From Helopsaltes ochotensis (Eukaryota; Chordata; Aves; Passeriformes; Locustellidae), in contig VXBM01000093.1 of assembly GCA_013400155.1 (NCBI GenBank), forward strand, positions 1,005,127 through 1,069,126: a stretch of 64,000 bases of DNA, in the 5' to 3' direction. Under the pieces are notes generated by a model that was not told the origin of the DNA, searched no databases, and saw only the letters and a program-made list of their open reading frames with translations. This document shows positions 26,501 through 37,999 of the stretch, one piece after another. Position 1 is the stretch's first letter; every line of letters begins with the position of its first letter. A program made the translations under genes and the position numbers.

Positions 26501-29500
26501 TGTGTTCTGTTCTTTTCCCACTGCACAGATGGTCCCTCTGACAGATAAGATTTACTGGCCCTTCTGGTACATCATTTGCCATTGCTGGCTGGAAACTCCA
26601 CGTCCTTCCACCACAGGACCTTTAGCCAAAGGACTGTCTGTCCTTCACAAGGCATTTCTTTCATCCGTTTTGCTTTTAAAGAAAGAAATAATAATTAAGA
26701 AAATACAAGGCCATGGAATCTCTTAATGCTGCCAGTGTCCTCTGGAGGTTTTTTTCCTACTTTATACCAACATCCTTAGTGTCAAAGCTGATCTGATCCG
26801 TTTTGCCCAGGCAGAGCTGATCCTGGTTTATGACATTTAGATGCACTAAAATGGGTACTTTCAAGCCCAGTTTTTTATTATTCCACATCTTTGGCATGCT
26901 TTGCATTTCAAAGGAGACATAGTTCCAGATGTAGGTGCTCCAGATCTCTTCCAACACCACGTGTATCTAGGGTCTTATAATACCATATTCAGCAGCTTCA
27001 CAAATATCTGTAGTGTGTCCTGCCTTCCTTTTCTCCTCAGGAGCAAGAGTTAGTTGGTGTGAACTGCTGTGTTTTGGGGCTTTGCTTCCCAATGTCAGGA
27101 CAGGCATGAATCAAGCTGCAAGCCTTGGGCTTGGAGTGTAAGGTGGGAAACAAGTCCGAGTTTGCACCTCCTGGAATGCCACAGCAGCAGCATCTGACCC
27201 CAATCCGAGAGTGTTTTGTGGACTCCTGGTGCTTATTTCTCCTCCTTTCCCTCTGTGGGAAGGAGCTCAGCCTAGGGCCTCAGAGCACTCCTTGAAAAAG
27301 CCCCTTGCTGCACTGGGGCTTGCATTATGATGCTGCAAAGGAATCCTTAGCGGAATTAGAAGGCTGGGGATGGTCTTTCAGGGCAGGTTTCCGCTGTGTG
27401 GTGGAATGGATTTGGAGATGTCTGGTGTCGTTTGTGAGATGGTACACGATCTACATAGCGCAGAGCAGTTTTTGAAGGATCAATTAGCTCAACCCTCGCA
27501 AGCCGAGCAGCTGCGCCAAACTGCCTTTAGAGCAGCGCCAGCTAAAACCACAGAGCAGCACTACGTGTAATTGCCTTTAATCCGTGATCAAGGACGAGCT
27601 TGGAATGACGCCTGCTGCGGTGTGCTCCTCTGTATGGCAAAGGAGAAAGGGTTGAGTCCAAACGGATTAGTTGTGCTCAGCAGGGACGTGTCTCAGCAGG
27701 ACCAGAGGGGATCCTGCCAGAGGAGGGGACACACACCTGGGCACAGGTGAATCAGGGTCCGTGAGCTCCCTGCAGGACTTGCCCTCAGCTGCTGATGGAC
27801 ACCATCAGGGTGTCCTGCCTCCAGGTGTTGCACTGGCCGGGCAGCCTCCAGATGCTGCCAGCGCAGCGCTGATTAACCTGGGAGAAAAGGCCATTTCCAG
27901 GTAGGGGTGACACCTCACCTTATTCACAGCCTCATTTGTGAACTTTCAGGGGTGTTTTTCTGCAACAACAGTGACATCCAGTGGCCAGCTGGAATTTTCT
28001 GGGAAAAGAACGAACCACAGACAGTCTTAACAATGTGAAGTTTTTATAGATAAAAAATCCTGACTAAGGAGGCTCAGTTTTGGTTTCCTTGAAGAGTTTC
28101 TTTTTTAACAAAAGTCTGGTGGAACGGTTTCTGTATTTCTATGTCCACGGGGTGGAAAGCATCAGTACTCTCTGTTCCAACAAGGAGTTTGTCCTGTATC
28201 CATAAACTCCAGGGGGCTGGCAATTTGCTGGGGAATCACTCTGTTTTGTGCTAACCCATCACCACATTTTTTACTTGTGAGACATCCACAATCCAAATAA
28301 ACCACCAGAAAGGGTCTCCTGGAATAGATGAAGAAAGCAGTGTAGTCTGTAGAATAATTGACTGAGAGGTTAAAACCAGAAAGAGCAAGCAAGGATCCAT
28401 GTCCTGCCAACTGGGAGCTTTGATTTGTGGTTTTCAACCGCTTTTCAAACAGAAAATGACAGCTCATCTTGTAGTCTTGAAGTAATTTCACAGATTCGAC
28501 AGACATTGCCCCCAACTAACTTTCCTGGAATGGTTTGATCTCACACTAGAGCAGATTACAGTTTTGTTTAATTCAGTTTAGAGCTGTCTTGTGCAAACTA
28601 GAGGAACTGGGAGAAGCAGGTTCAAAACAAACACAGTGAAGTGCAGTTTCACACCAGGCTTGATTACGTTGTGGACACAGTATATTGTAGGAGCCAAATG
28701 CATCCCTGGGGCCAAAAAAAGACAGACTCAGCAGTCCAGCTCACTACTGAGCCTGCAGTGATAGACCATGGCCCTCACCCCTATTTATCTCCTGTAAGAA
28801 GCCATTTAGTGCATCCCTGTTACCTGCCAGAAGCCTTTGTCAAAGTCAAGCACAGGCGCTGCACTTCATAACACTGGCTGTGCAGAGAACAGCTGAGGTC
28901 CCTCATGGTCTGCTCCTTGCTGGGCCTCAGAGATGCCTCCACAGGTTCAGTGAGATACTCTGCTAGCAAAAGGCTGTTTTCCTGGCTGAGGAGCTTTCCA
29001 AGCCCAAAACTGCCCTGAGCTCAGACTCCACCAAGTCCTTGTGGTGGTTCAGTAGTACTATGTTCACAGTTACCTCCTTTGCAAAGAAGGCAGGAGTTAG
29101 GGAAAGTTAGGGAATCTAGTTTCTCCCCCCTACCCCGACCTTTGCCTGGCTTTGGCAAGCGGGTCCGTGTGCATTCCAGACTAGCTGGGGATGGCTCGGG
29201 GGATTTGCGATGGGATATGAAACACTTCTCTCAGAGGCTGCTTGCCCTGCACTGGCTGTCCAGGGGGCCGGCAGCAGCTTCCGTGGAAAGAGCTGATAAC
29301 TGTGCTTCAGGTGGGAGAGGGTTGTCTACTTCAGCAAGGCTGTACATGCACTAATAAGGCACCTTGGGTAAAAGAAAAGAGGCTGCATTTCCTCACCAAT
29401 TTCCTCATTGCTTGAGGCGTTGATGACGACTGGCAAAGAATGTTACAACAGTGCAATTCACACCAGACTGTCTGCACTTGGGGGATCTGATGGTCCCAGA

Positions 29501-30800
29501 GATGCCTCCAGCACCCTGGGAAGACTCTTAGAGATGCTGGGTTTTCTCTAGATTTTCCTCAGACTCGTCCCCTTCTCTTCTGGTGCAGTGTTAGGAATGG
29601 TGAAGTTCCCAAGATTTTGTACATTGTCCCTGTCCATTGTCTCTGGACACAGAGGCATGTTCCCTGTCACACAACTGCATGACGGGCACACACCTCCAGT
29701 CACAGCCTTGTGTAGAAAGGTATATTCCCAACAATAGGGTTCAGTGAGGAGCATGCACCTTAAAAAAATAAAATAAAGAAGAACAATGAAAACGAAAATC
29801 ACATCTAGTTGTGGCATTCTGCTAGAGGGAAATGCCAATAACCATTCTCTGCAGTATCTCAGACTGAGTAAGCCCTGCCTTTACTCACAGTAAAACCTGG
29901 GGACAAAGTAAATCAAACTTCTATTTCAGCCCTGCCCACATAATTTTCCTCTTCTATTTTTTCTGCCCTGGTAAATTGGTGCAGCTTATACCAGCAAACA
30001 CAACCAATGCATTTTACAGAATAAACACTTCAAATATTCAGGCTTTGTTGTTTGACTCTCAAGGGATCCTATGTTTTCTTTAAGAATTTATGCTGAAATA
30101 GTCATCCTGTGTTGAACCTTCTGTGGAAAACTCCTCTAATACCACACAAGTCAAGCAAGAATATGAAATAGCCCAAATGTCCCTATAATCAACCAAAGCC
30201 CTGATCAACACAGCTCCCTGTCCTGTGCAAACTCTGGCGTGAAAAGAAAGGTGGAGGACAGGGCAGAAAAGGAAATATGGGGAAGAAGGATGGGCTGTGT
30301 GCAGTGTTGAGGAGCTTCTGGGCAGTGGTGGCCCAAGGGTGGCATGGTGGGCCACCATGCCATGTCTGACAGACACCAGGGCTAAAGGAGCTCCTTAAGC
30401 TCAAATGGTCAATGGAAAGAGACTTGCACAGAGGGCTCGTGTTCTTCCCAAACCTAGTGTTTGAGATGTTGGAATGAATTGCTCTGTGGAGGTGCCATCC
30501 TCTCCAGTGAGACTCACTAGCACAGACCAGTCACTTCATTTGGAAATGTCTGAGGCAGCTACAAACTGACACACAGGCCAGAGGAGATGCTTAGGAGGTG
30601 ACCTCACTTCAGCTCTTGCTTGTGTTTTCTCAACTCAAGTGTAACAGCTGGTTTAGACTTGGAAGAAAATGGAGCTTTTTTTTTTTTCTTCCCACAAAAA
30701 ATATCATTTTATTGTTTACCACATATGTTTAGGGCAAGTCTGCTAGGGAAAGTGCTCCAAGACTTCTAAGACAGCAGAGAACTGAGTTGCTGAGCTCACG
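23531..30800. other. Intronic DNA, nothing coding recognised
   Basis: Contains an 18-A run (25147-25164), short TA/TC simple tracts near 24.7 kb, and stretches near 24.8-25.3 kb and 27.37-27.60 kb that look unusually information-rich and might be conserved non-coding elements. Open frames are short and without recognisable motifs. Confidence 0.45.
25147..25164. repeat. Poly-A run (18 A)
   Basis: Uninterrupted A homopolymer; no recognisable retroposon precedes it. Confidence 0.8.
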
Positions 30801-31559
30801 TTATGGCAATGCATTGAGACTGGAAACAGAGGGCTGTACCAGCAACGAGCCGGTTCCAAACTGGTAAGCTCTGTCCCACCTCCTGCTGAGCCAGTTGAGG
30901 AGTGTGCATTGCACTCCAGGGTGCTTCTGGAGAAGGATTTCCATGGTGTGACATTTGAGTGCCTCAACAATAGCTCCATACCCTGAACAGAAGGGCTGCT
31001 CAGAGAGGAGGATCAGAAACGGAGAGACATGGGGGCGTTTATTATACTTGGGGGCAGCAAGGAAACAGAAGTCTGTGGGAATCTGTCTGTCCTTCAGATT
31101 GAGATGCTCCAAGTATAGAATTGCGCTGCAGATCTCAGAGACACCCCAGGGAAGCACAAATCTGTGCTCTATTAGCCTGGCGTCAATCTGGAGTAACCCC
31201 CTCAACTTTTGGCCCCTCGTCTCTCCCTTCTCCCTCCGGCTATGATGTGGCCTTTCTCCAGAGCTTGTTCTGTGAGTGCACTCGGGTGAGAGGGGAGAGA
31301 GGTGATTACATGCAAGAAAAGAATGAAGGGGAGCCATGGGAGGATTGCTGGATGTTGGAAATGCTGCACGCTTTGGCTTTTTATGTGTTACTGCGCTGAT
31401 TCCCGTGACTGTCCAAAAGTGGCTATGAGTCAGTTCCTCACAACTGCATAGGATAACAACATCAAAAGAGAGGGAAATGATTTTTCCATCTGTTTGGAGA
31501 ATGGGTGGCATGATGTAAGGAGTCTTATGATGAAAGCCTTCTTTACAAGACCATTGCAC
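30801..31559 (-). other. Unassigned 252-codon open frame, minus strand
   Basis: The longest open frame in the window. It is open for more than 750 nt in sequence where stops should come about every 20 codons. The downstream half has a balanced, protein-like composition, with pieces such as LIEHRFVLPWGVSEICSAIL and MEILLQKHPGVQCTLLNWLS, and a few CpG dinucleotides. The upstream half is Ser/His/Pro-rich and looks less convincing. A possible acceptor (TACTCCAG) precedes the codons for IDARL. No signal peptide, membrane segment or family motif was recognised. It could be an exon or remnant of a gene on the opposite strand of the TIKI intron, or a chance frame in locally G+C-richer DNA. Confidence 0.25.
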
Positions 31560-32109
31560 GTGGCTTGTGCAAAGTATTTTTAAGGCATGCTTTGGGCTCG
31601 GACACTCCTGCCAAACAGGGGAGGAAGAAAGCTCATTCCCTGCATCTCCAGCTCTCCTTCACAGCTCTTTGCATAATGCTGCAATTTCCAAGTGCAAAAC
31701 CGTGTCCTGAAGCAGAGCAAAAGCCAGCAACCTGGGGTGGCAGACTTTTCTGGAAGGTGGGGCCTTTGATAGTCCCTTTCTCTTTGGAAAGCCCACAGAG
31801 CTCTTGTTTCAAACCTGAACACCAGCCTCTAGGAAGCTTTTGTTACACGTGGTCTGCTGTGGTAGGGCTGCATGTGTCATCCTCTGGCACGGTAAGGCTC
31901 ACATCATTTCTTATTAACTGGGGTAGACTGGGGTCCTTCAAGCCTTTTCCAGAAAATTCCCCTGTTGGATCCCCACAAGCATGAGTTTTGTTCACGTTAT
32001 CAGTAGAATTTAAAATCAAAATATTCAGGCTGTCCTAACATCATACTCATTCCTAGGTGCTGCATATCACCCACCTAATCCCTTACCTGGTGTCATTCCT
32101 TGATAAGAC

Positions 32110-32235
32110 ACTGCACATCAGAGGGGTACTCAGGCTGGGGGAATCTTTCCGATTCATCTAGTCCAACTTTCAAAAGCAAGATCTGCACAAATCCAGCATT
32201 GCCTCCTTGTCAAAGTGCATTCAAAATACTTATTC
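32110..32235 (-). mobile_element. Probable CR1 LINE 3' end trace
   Basis: On the minus strand, GTTGGACTAGATGAAT (about 32152-32167) followed by a TTCC-type and CCAGCCTGAG block recalls the terminal part of CR1 elements (GTTGGACTAGATGATC, then TTCCAACCT-like sequence). The usual terminal short repeat is not evident, so the copy would be old or truncated. Confidence 0.45.
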
Positions 32236-35200
32236 AAGACCATCCTTACCACTAGAGTGAGATTTCAAGGAAGAAAGTGGTTCAAGAACAAAGAGGATCA
32301 ATTGTCTGGCAGTGAGGGTCACCATGAGGAAGGCTTAAGAGCCTCCAGTTTTTAAAGCATGTTATTCATTAGCAAAGAAAGATGCTGGACAAGGAGTGAA
32401 AGGGAATTAAAAATTTGCAGGGTTTATCCACAAAACTGGTTCCCCACCATGGGTCTGGTACATCTGTCATGTCAGAAGAGAGTAATGTGGGATGGCATGT
32501 AGTTGCCAGTAAATTCCTGCTGTTACCCAGAGACCTCTGGGTCAGACTGGAATGCTACAGTGGAGAAATCAGCAAATTCAGATAAAAGACATTGCCTGGA
32601 GTGTTTACTGTAGCTCCTTACTACAGCCTCATCTTGACAAATTCATCTTGCAGCTTCCAAAATACTCAGCCTTGACCATTGTAGAGTAAGAGAAATGGAG
32701 ATGCGCTTTTGGAGGCAGCAGGCAAGGCAACCACAGAGTATTTACCCCGACTGTGTGAGGGGGCAGCTCCCAGCCCTTTGCATTTTTCCCTACACTAATT
32801 CTTGTGAAGCCTTCCTACCATAAACACTGTGGTGCTGCCAAGGGGCTTGAGAATCAGCATCAAGGGAGAAGGAGGAATAGAGGCTGCCGCCTCCTGATTG
32901 CAGGGCAGCCCAAGGTCTAAATGGCAGCAAAACGTTATACATAATGTCTGATTCACTGTGTGGAGAATGTAAAGAATTGAGACCTCCCGACACAGTTTAC
33001 ATTGGCCCTTTTTATGACTAATTGTGCAGAAAATAGCTCTGCTTGTAGTGTGCATGGAAACAGTTCAGATTTCTGCTGTGTGTCAGCTAATGGCCAGCAA
33101 GGCTTTTTTAGCACAACTTCAAAGGCTCTGGCAATGGAGGGCCTTTGTGAGGGAATTATCTCCTGCTCCTTTGTACCCCGTTATCCTTCTAAGCCGTGGA
33201 ACAAAGAATTGCGAAACGAATAGACAAAGTAATTTGTAGTAGATCTCTAAACCTAGATAAAGTACATAACATTTGCTTAAAAACATTTTTTCTGCTTCTG
33301 TCATCAAAACACAGTTATAATTTTTCTGTGTAGGAACACCCAAGTTCATCTAACTTTTGAAGGATGCAACCTGATGCTTAGGTTATTGATGAGGGTCACT
33401 AGGATGTCTGAAATGGAAAAGGAGAGCTTTAGTTTATGTGGTCAATTACTGTCAAGAGTTGGCTGAGAAGTGTCTTTCTGCCTCAGGATATTCCACTGAG
33501 AAAGGAAGAAAGTGCATTCTTTCAGCAGTGTGTTTGTGCATGGACGTGCTTTAAGGAAATCATGTATATTTCATGTGGTTTTTTACATGTTTTTTAGTAA
33601 AACAAACCTCTAATTGATGGTTTATTCTTTCTTTCTTGCAGTGTAGAATGAAACCTTGGGGAGATAAGGAAACACATTACATGGATCTGCTTTGTGTAGT
33701 CCAAAGCACAGTTCTTAATTAAAAATAAAAAAGCAAACCAGGGATGGAAGGTCTATGATTAATGTTAGCAACCACACTGTATAATGCGTTCCTCCACTGT
33801 CTCCAGATCCTTGTCTTGAAAAAACAAGACATGAGTGAAAGGAGAATAATCTTGGCCTCATCAAATTTAGTAAGAGACCCCTGAGTGCAGCAGCCACACT
33901 GATCACTCCATTGTGTTTGTGTTCAAACTACAAGATGACTGTGTTTAGCACCGGGTCCTGTCCTCGAGCAAATCCCATGAGTATCTCCTTATCCTCAGAG
34001 GGTGGCAGGATTGCATCCACACCTGGGCATTTTTAATCTTAAACTGTTAGAGATGGCTGCTCTGCATTATCTCCATGCCCAAGTACAGACTTTCTCTTCA
34101 GGTCCCTATGTAGAAAATCTTTTATGTCTGCTTTCTCTCCTTTTCCACTTCCATGGATGTCCCAAGGCAGCTGGTGTTCTGACCTCTCGGATCCAGTTTT
34201 CATCAGCTGTCAAGATAAATTTTGTTAATACTCCAGGAATAGTTTATTCAGGTTTAGACTGAAGAGGGAATAGTGATGGAAATGCAAGATTGTTCCCTTG
34301 CCTCTCTAACCTGCCTGATATGTCTCTAGATGCACTAAATTTCCAGTAGATATATTTTCTTGAGGTTTTTCCCAGGCCAGGAAGAGAAATTTTTAAAATA
34401 TTTAGGCAGAAGCATACATGCATACACATACATAGTTAAAGCTCCTTTATTTTATATCTATAAACAAAAATTAAATCCACTGATGTTATAAAAAATGTGG
34501 CAGTTACTGCACACTCTTACTTGCATGTATGAGCAGCCAGAGGCAGCAAACTGATGTTTTCCACTGATGCTGAGCTTAATTGTCTCTAACATGAAGGTTA
34601 TTTTGTTTTCATCACATGCCATAGGCTGTCCAAGTATTCTGTTGTTGTCAGTATCTAACAAGTGAGTCCTTATCTCAAGTTGTGGGTGACTAGGGAGAGT
34701 TATTTTATGTAAGGTATTTCTCACATAGATTTTCCTGGATTTTGAAACTGGAAAGGATAATTACGATGGAGTGTACAGCAGGAGGCAAGCCAAGTAAATT
34801 CTTCCAGGAATTCTTTAAGCTTTTGTGTTTCACATTACCTGCCTACACTGGATCTCAAAAGTGCCACCTTTTTCCTTAAACCTTCCTCTTCCACATCTCT
34901 GATCCTGAGGAACTCCTTGCCATGGGATAATATGGAAATTAATTCACTGTTGGGAAATGTCTGCGTTGGGTGGGAAAGGCTGCTGGTCTGAGCATGCATA
35001 ATTCCATATTTTCAATCACTAAAGTAGAACATGATTTCAGGTTGCTTATGTTATGCATGAGTTGGCTGCAACAGCGTTACCACGACGTGAAATGAACAGG
35101 TGGATACAAAACCAACTTTAATGTGTGAATTCTGACTGGACAGAGAAGTTAAACAGAAGTCAGAAATCTTCAATCAGGTGGAGAGGATGTATTAACAGGG

Positions 35201-36825
35201 CAAGCTGGTGGTGAGATGGGTGGTAATTTACCCTGATGTACATGGGATAATAGAAACAGGTAAATTTTAAGCAGAGTCTAAGGGTTAAGTTTTGCAAAGA
35301 CTTGCTTATGCCATTTCCTAGTAGTTGTTAAAGTGTTGGGCTCTGTTGATGTATGTGGAATGGAGAATTGTTTGAGGGTCAGCTCAAAGTTGGATTTTGG
35401 TTTTGATTTTTTTATTTCTTTTTATTTCTGTTCTCTTGGTTGATCTGGAGCATTGAAAATATATTAGTATGTGTTGAATTGTGGACATACAATGAAATAA
35501 CTGTGATGTTCACACGGATATTTGCAATTTAAGATTTTAATTTATTTGGGAATTTGAAGTTGGGGGGTTTTTAATGTAAGCTGGCATTTCTTCCAGTTAG
35601 GAAAGGCAAAATTGAAAGAACAAGCCCTATTGCCATGCTGCACAGCAGATCACCAGTCCCAGCAGCTGGCAGCTTTCAGCATGGTCTGCACACAGAGGGC
35701 AGGAATGGGAAGTCCAGGAAGTGCCATCTTTTGGTCTTCATCCATCTCTTGAAGGGATTTGCAGGCTCTACTGAGGAGCTGACATTTTCGACAGACCTAC
35801 CACTGTGCGGTTGAGGAGTCAGAGCTTTTGCATAGTTACTTTTTTCCCTGGGTTTAAAACAGTTAAAATTGGTTTCTCTTGTGCTGTCATGTTGTCAAAG
35901 ATTTGCTGGATTCAGGACAATTATTTACATTAAGAAATCTTTTGGCATTGAAGACTCTGGCTCAGGGAAAATAAAGTGGACTCGGAAACATCTCGGACTC
36001 TGATACCTTTGACTTCGGTTCCTCAGTGTCACTTTGCCAGTGACAGAATGGGGACCTTTGTTTGCCTTGGCCACTGCATATAAAAACAGGATATGATCAA
36101 ATCCAGTTAATCATTCACAAATGTCTCATTTCTTGAATCTCTGAGGGTGTATAACACATTTTTGGGACTGCTCTTTGCTGCTTTGGCTTTTGGTATAAGT
36201 AAGTTAGAAAGGGGAAAATCATATTTTGAGTTTTCTTAAAAGGAAGTGGAGGAATCCTGGAACACACTAGGGCTCTGCAAATGTACATTTAATCATTTAA
36301 AGAAATGTCTTTTGGCTAAAAGCTCTTACCAGTACTTGCAAGTTGCGCTCAAAGCCATACAGCTACATCATTCCAACAACTGAGGCGAGTTAGCGCCCTT
36401 GTTGGCAGCAGGAGCAGAGGGATGCAGGCTGAGCAAATCCTGGGGGCTGAGGGCTCTCAGTTTCATCAGGACTTCGTGCAGTGTGGGCGAAGAATCCCAG
36501 GGGTGACTCTGCTGGTGGCTGTGCCAGCTCCTTGCCCAGCGGTGTCCTTGGAGGGGGACTCAGGCACATCTTGCCTGCCTTGGTTTTTTCAGTGCAAAGC
36601 ATTTGGCTCTGCTGTGGAGCCGGGCAGTCAGAAGCATCTCCTGCAAACACTTCAGGCGAGCACAGCCTCTCCAAGCAGCAGCAGCAAACCGGGGGAGTGA
36701 GTTCTTACACCCCTCTCCTTGGTGGAACTCCCTTCTCTGAGATGCCACAGGGCACGAAGCACATGGAGGCTTGAGCACATTCCTGGGGAATCGGTCTGTT
36801 CGGAGCCGGCAGTGAGAGGCAGTGA

Positions 36826-36893
36826 CCTGGGTGTAAATGGGGGTGGCCTGGGTGTAAATGGGGGTCCCCTGGGTGTAAATGGGGGTCTCCTGG
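36826..36893. repeat. 21-bp minisatellite, three units
   Basis: Three consecutive 21-bp units beginning CCTGGGTGTAAATGGGGGT and differing only in their last two bases (GG, CC, CT), then a partial unit CCTGG. Because 21 is a multiple of three, the overlapping open frames on both strands show a 7-residue repeat (GVNGG-type on +, PHLHPG-type on -). This is an effect of the repeat, not evidence of a gene. Confidence 0.95.
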
Positions 36894-37636
36894 CCCTGCA
36901 GAGCTGGAAGCTAATGGATGTAGTGGAGGAGGATTGTTCTGCCCTTCCTCGTTGTCAGTCACGCCTGCAGTTACCGTGCTATCTGGATTTTCATAAACAT
37001 GTTTGCGGGCTTCTTTCTTCCTTGCTTTATGTATCCAACCCATCCTGCAAACAGTGTGGGACTCTGACAATGAGTTGAAAGCTTTGGCTGGATTACACTG
37101 CCTTATTGAGTCCGTGCCCAAAGCCCTTTGAGGGCTCCCATTGACTCCGGTGGGATTTGGTTAAGACTTCAAGACCAAGACTCCCTTAAGTAAACCCTTT
37201 CAAGGCCTGTGCACACTGCAATACTTACTGGGCTCCTTGTTACTTCTGTGAATAGGAATGTGACCTTTACACTTCTAACAAAGAGCCCTGAATTACAGGA
37301 CTAAATCTTCATGTTTTGGGAGAGATAAGGTTACCATCCCAGCTCCTCCCCGCCACGCTGTGCAGGTGGCCGAATGGCTGAGGAGGCAATTCCTGAATCA
37401 CTGAGGTTTTAGTCAGACAAGTGCTGAACATGTAGTACAGCAGCTTCAGAGTCTCTTCATTAGCAGATGTCCATGAACAGTGGTGGTCAGGGTTGTAAGT
37501 TGTTCCATTTCATGAGTCAAAGCCCACTGCAGGGTCATTCTGATCTCCGTGTTGGAAATTTAATTAATCAGTGTACATACTAAAAATGGTCCCAGTGGAA
37601 GGCAAGCCTAGCAACTCTATTTTTAGGAAGTAGAAA

Positions 37637-37675
37637 TATTTCCTAAATATTAGAAATAGTAAATATTAGGAAATA
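37637..37675. repeat. A+T-rich hairpin near TIKI exon A
   Basis: A perfect 10-bp inverted repeat, TATTTCCTAA at 37637-37646 and TTAGGAAATA at 37666-37675, with a 19-nt A+T-rich loop that continues the complementarity imperfectly. Confidence 0.7.
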
Positions 37676-37688
37676 GGAATATTTCCAA

Positions 37689-37711
37689 AATAGGAAACTG
37701 GGTTTCCTATT
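37689..37711. repeat. Perfect 10-bp hairpin with 3-nt loop
   Basis: AATAGGAAAC and GTTTCCTATT are exact reverse complements separated by TGG. It lies about 200 bp before TIKI exon A and next to another hairpin made of the same GGAAAT/ATTTCC words. Confidence 0.85.
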
Positions 37712-37907
37712 ATCCACCCAGACCCTTGGCCAGGGGAGGGAGGGATAAATAAGATGGAAGAAGAAAGTGTTTGGGCTGTATGCTGTCCCTTCCTCTGGTC
37801 TAGTTTTTGGTACCCTTGCCTCCCAACGCTGCTGTTCCAGCAGGAGAAACTCAAGTGAGTGAGAGTAGAGGTTTGATTGACAGTGCTATTTTCTACCTGT
37901 ATTTTAG

Positions 37908-37998
37908 GTCACTTCCTGGGTAACAACACTGTGATTGATGTACTGAGACAAGCAGGATTTGAAGTGGAGCACACCCCTCCTGGACAACCAATTGGAAA
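37908..37998 (+). CDS. TRABD2B: TIKI family Wnt metalloprotease, internal exon with GAGH motif
   Basis: Internal coding exon of 91 nt: acceptor AG at 37906-37907 after a T-rich stretch, donor GTAAGC from 37999. It opens with two bases that complete a split Gly codon, encodes 29 full codons and ends with AA of a split codon. The peptide begins HFLGNNTVIDVLRQAGFEVE and ends HTPPGQPIG. This matches the end of the TraB/TIKI catalytic domain, where the His follows the second conserved GxxH motif (GAGH); family knowledge assigns these motifs to metal binding. TIKI proteins are type I membrane proteases that clip the N terminus of Wnt ligands, causing oxidation and oligomerisation and so blocking signalling in the producing cell. 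The join to the exon at 58370 is phase-perfect and gives Asn (AA+T). The paralog choice, TRABD2B (TIKI2) over TRABD2A (TIKI1), rests on the very long introns and remembered similarity, and is the weaker part of the call. Confidence 0.9.
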
Positions 37999-37999
37999 G

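Larger units (their letters stand above)
31560..37907. other. Intronic DNA preceding TIKI exon A
   Basis: Mostly unique sequence. It holds a probable CR1 trace (32110-32235), a 21-bp minisatellite (36826-36893) inside a G+C-richer tract (about 36.4-36.9 kb), and two hairpins (37637-37711). It ends at the acceptor of exon A. Confidence 0.55.

Noticed and set aside
36705..37121. 138-codon minus-strand frame with a PHLHPG-type 7-residue repeat
   Set aside because: The peptide repeat is fully explained by the 21-bp minisatellite.
37362..37405. tRNA-like words (GTGGCCGAATGGCTGAGG), resembling the D-arm of tRNA-Ser or tRNA-Leu
   Set aside because: No matching acceptor stem, anticodon arm or T-arm (GTTCRANYC) at the right spacing.
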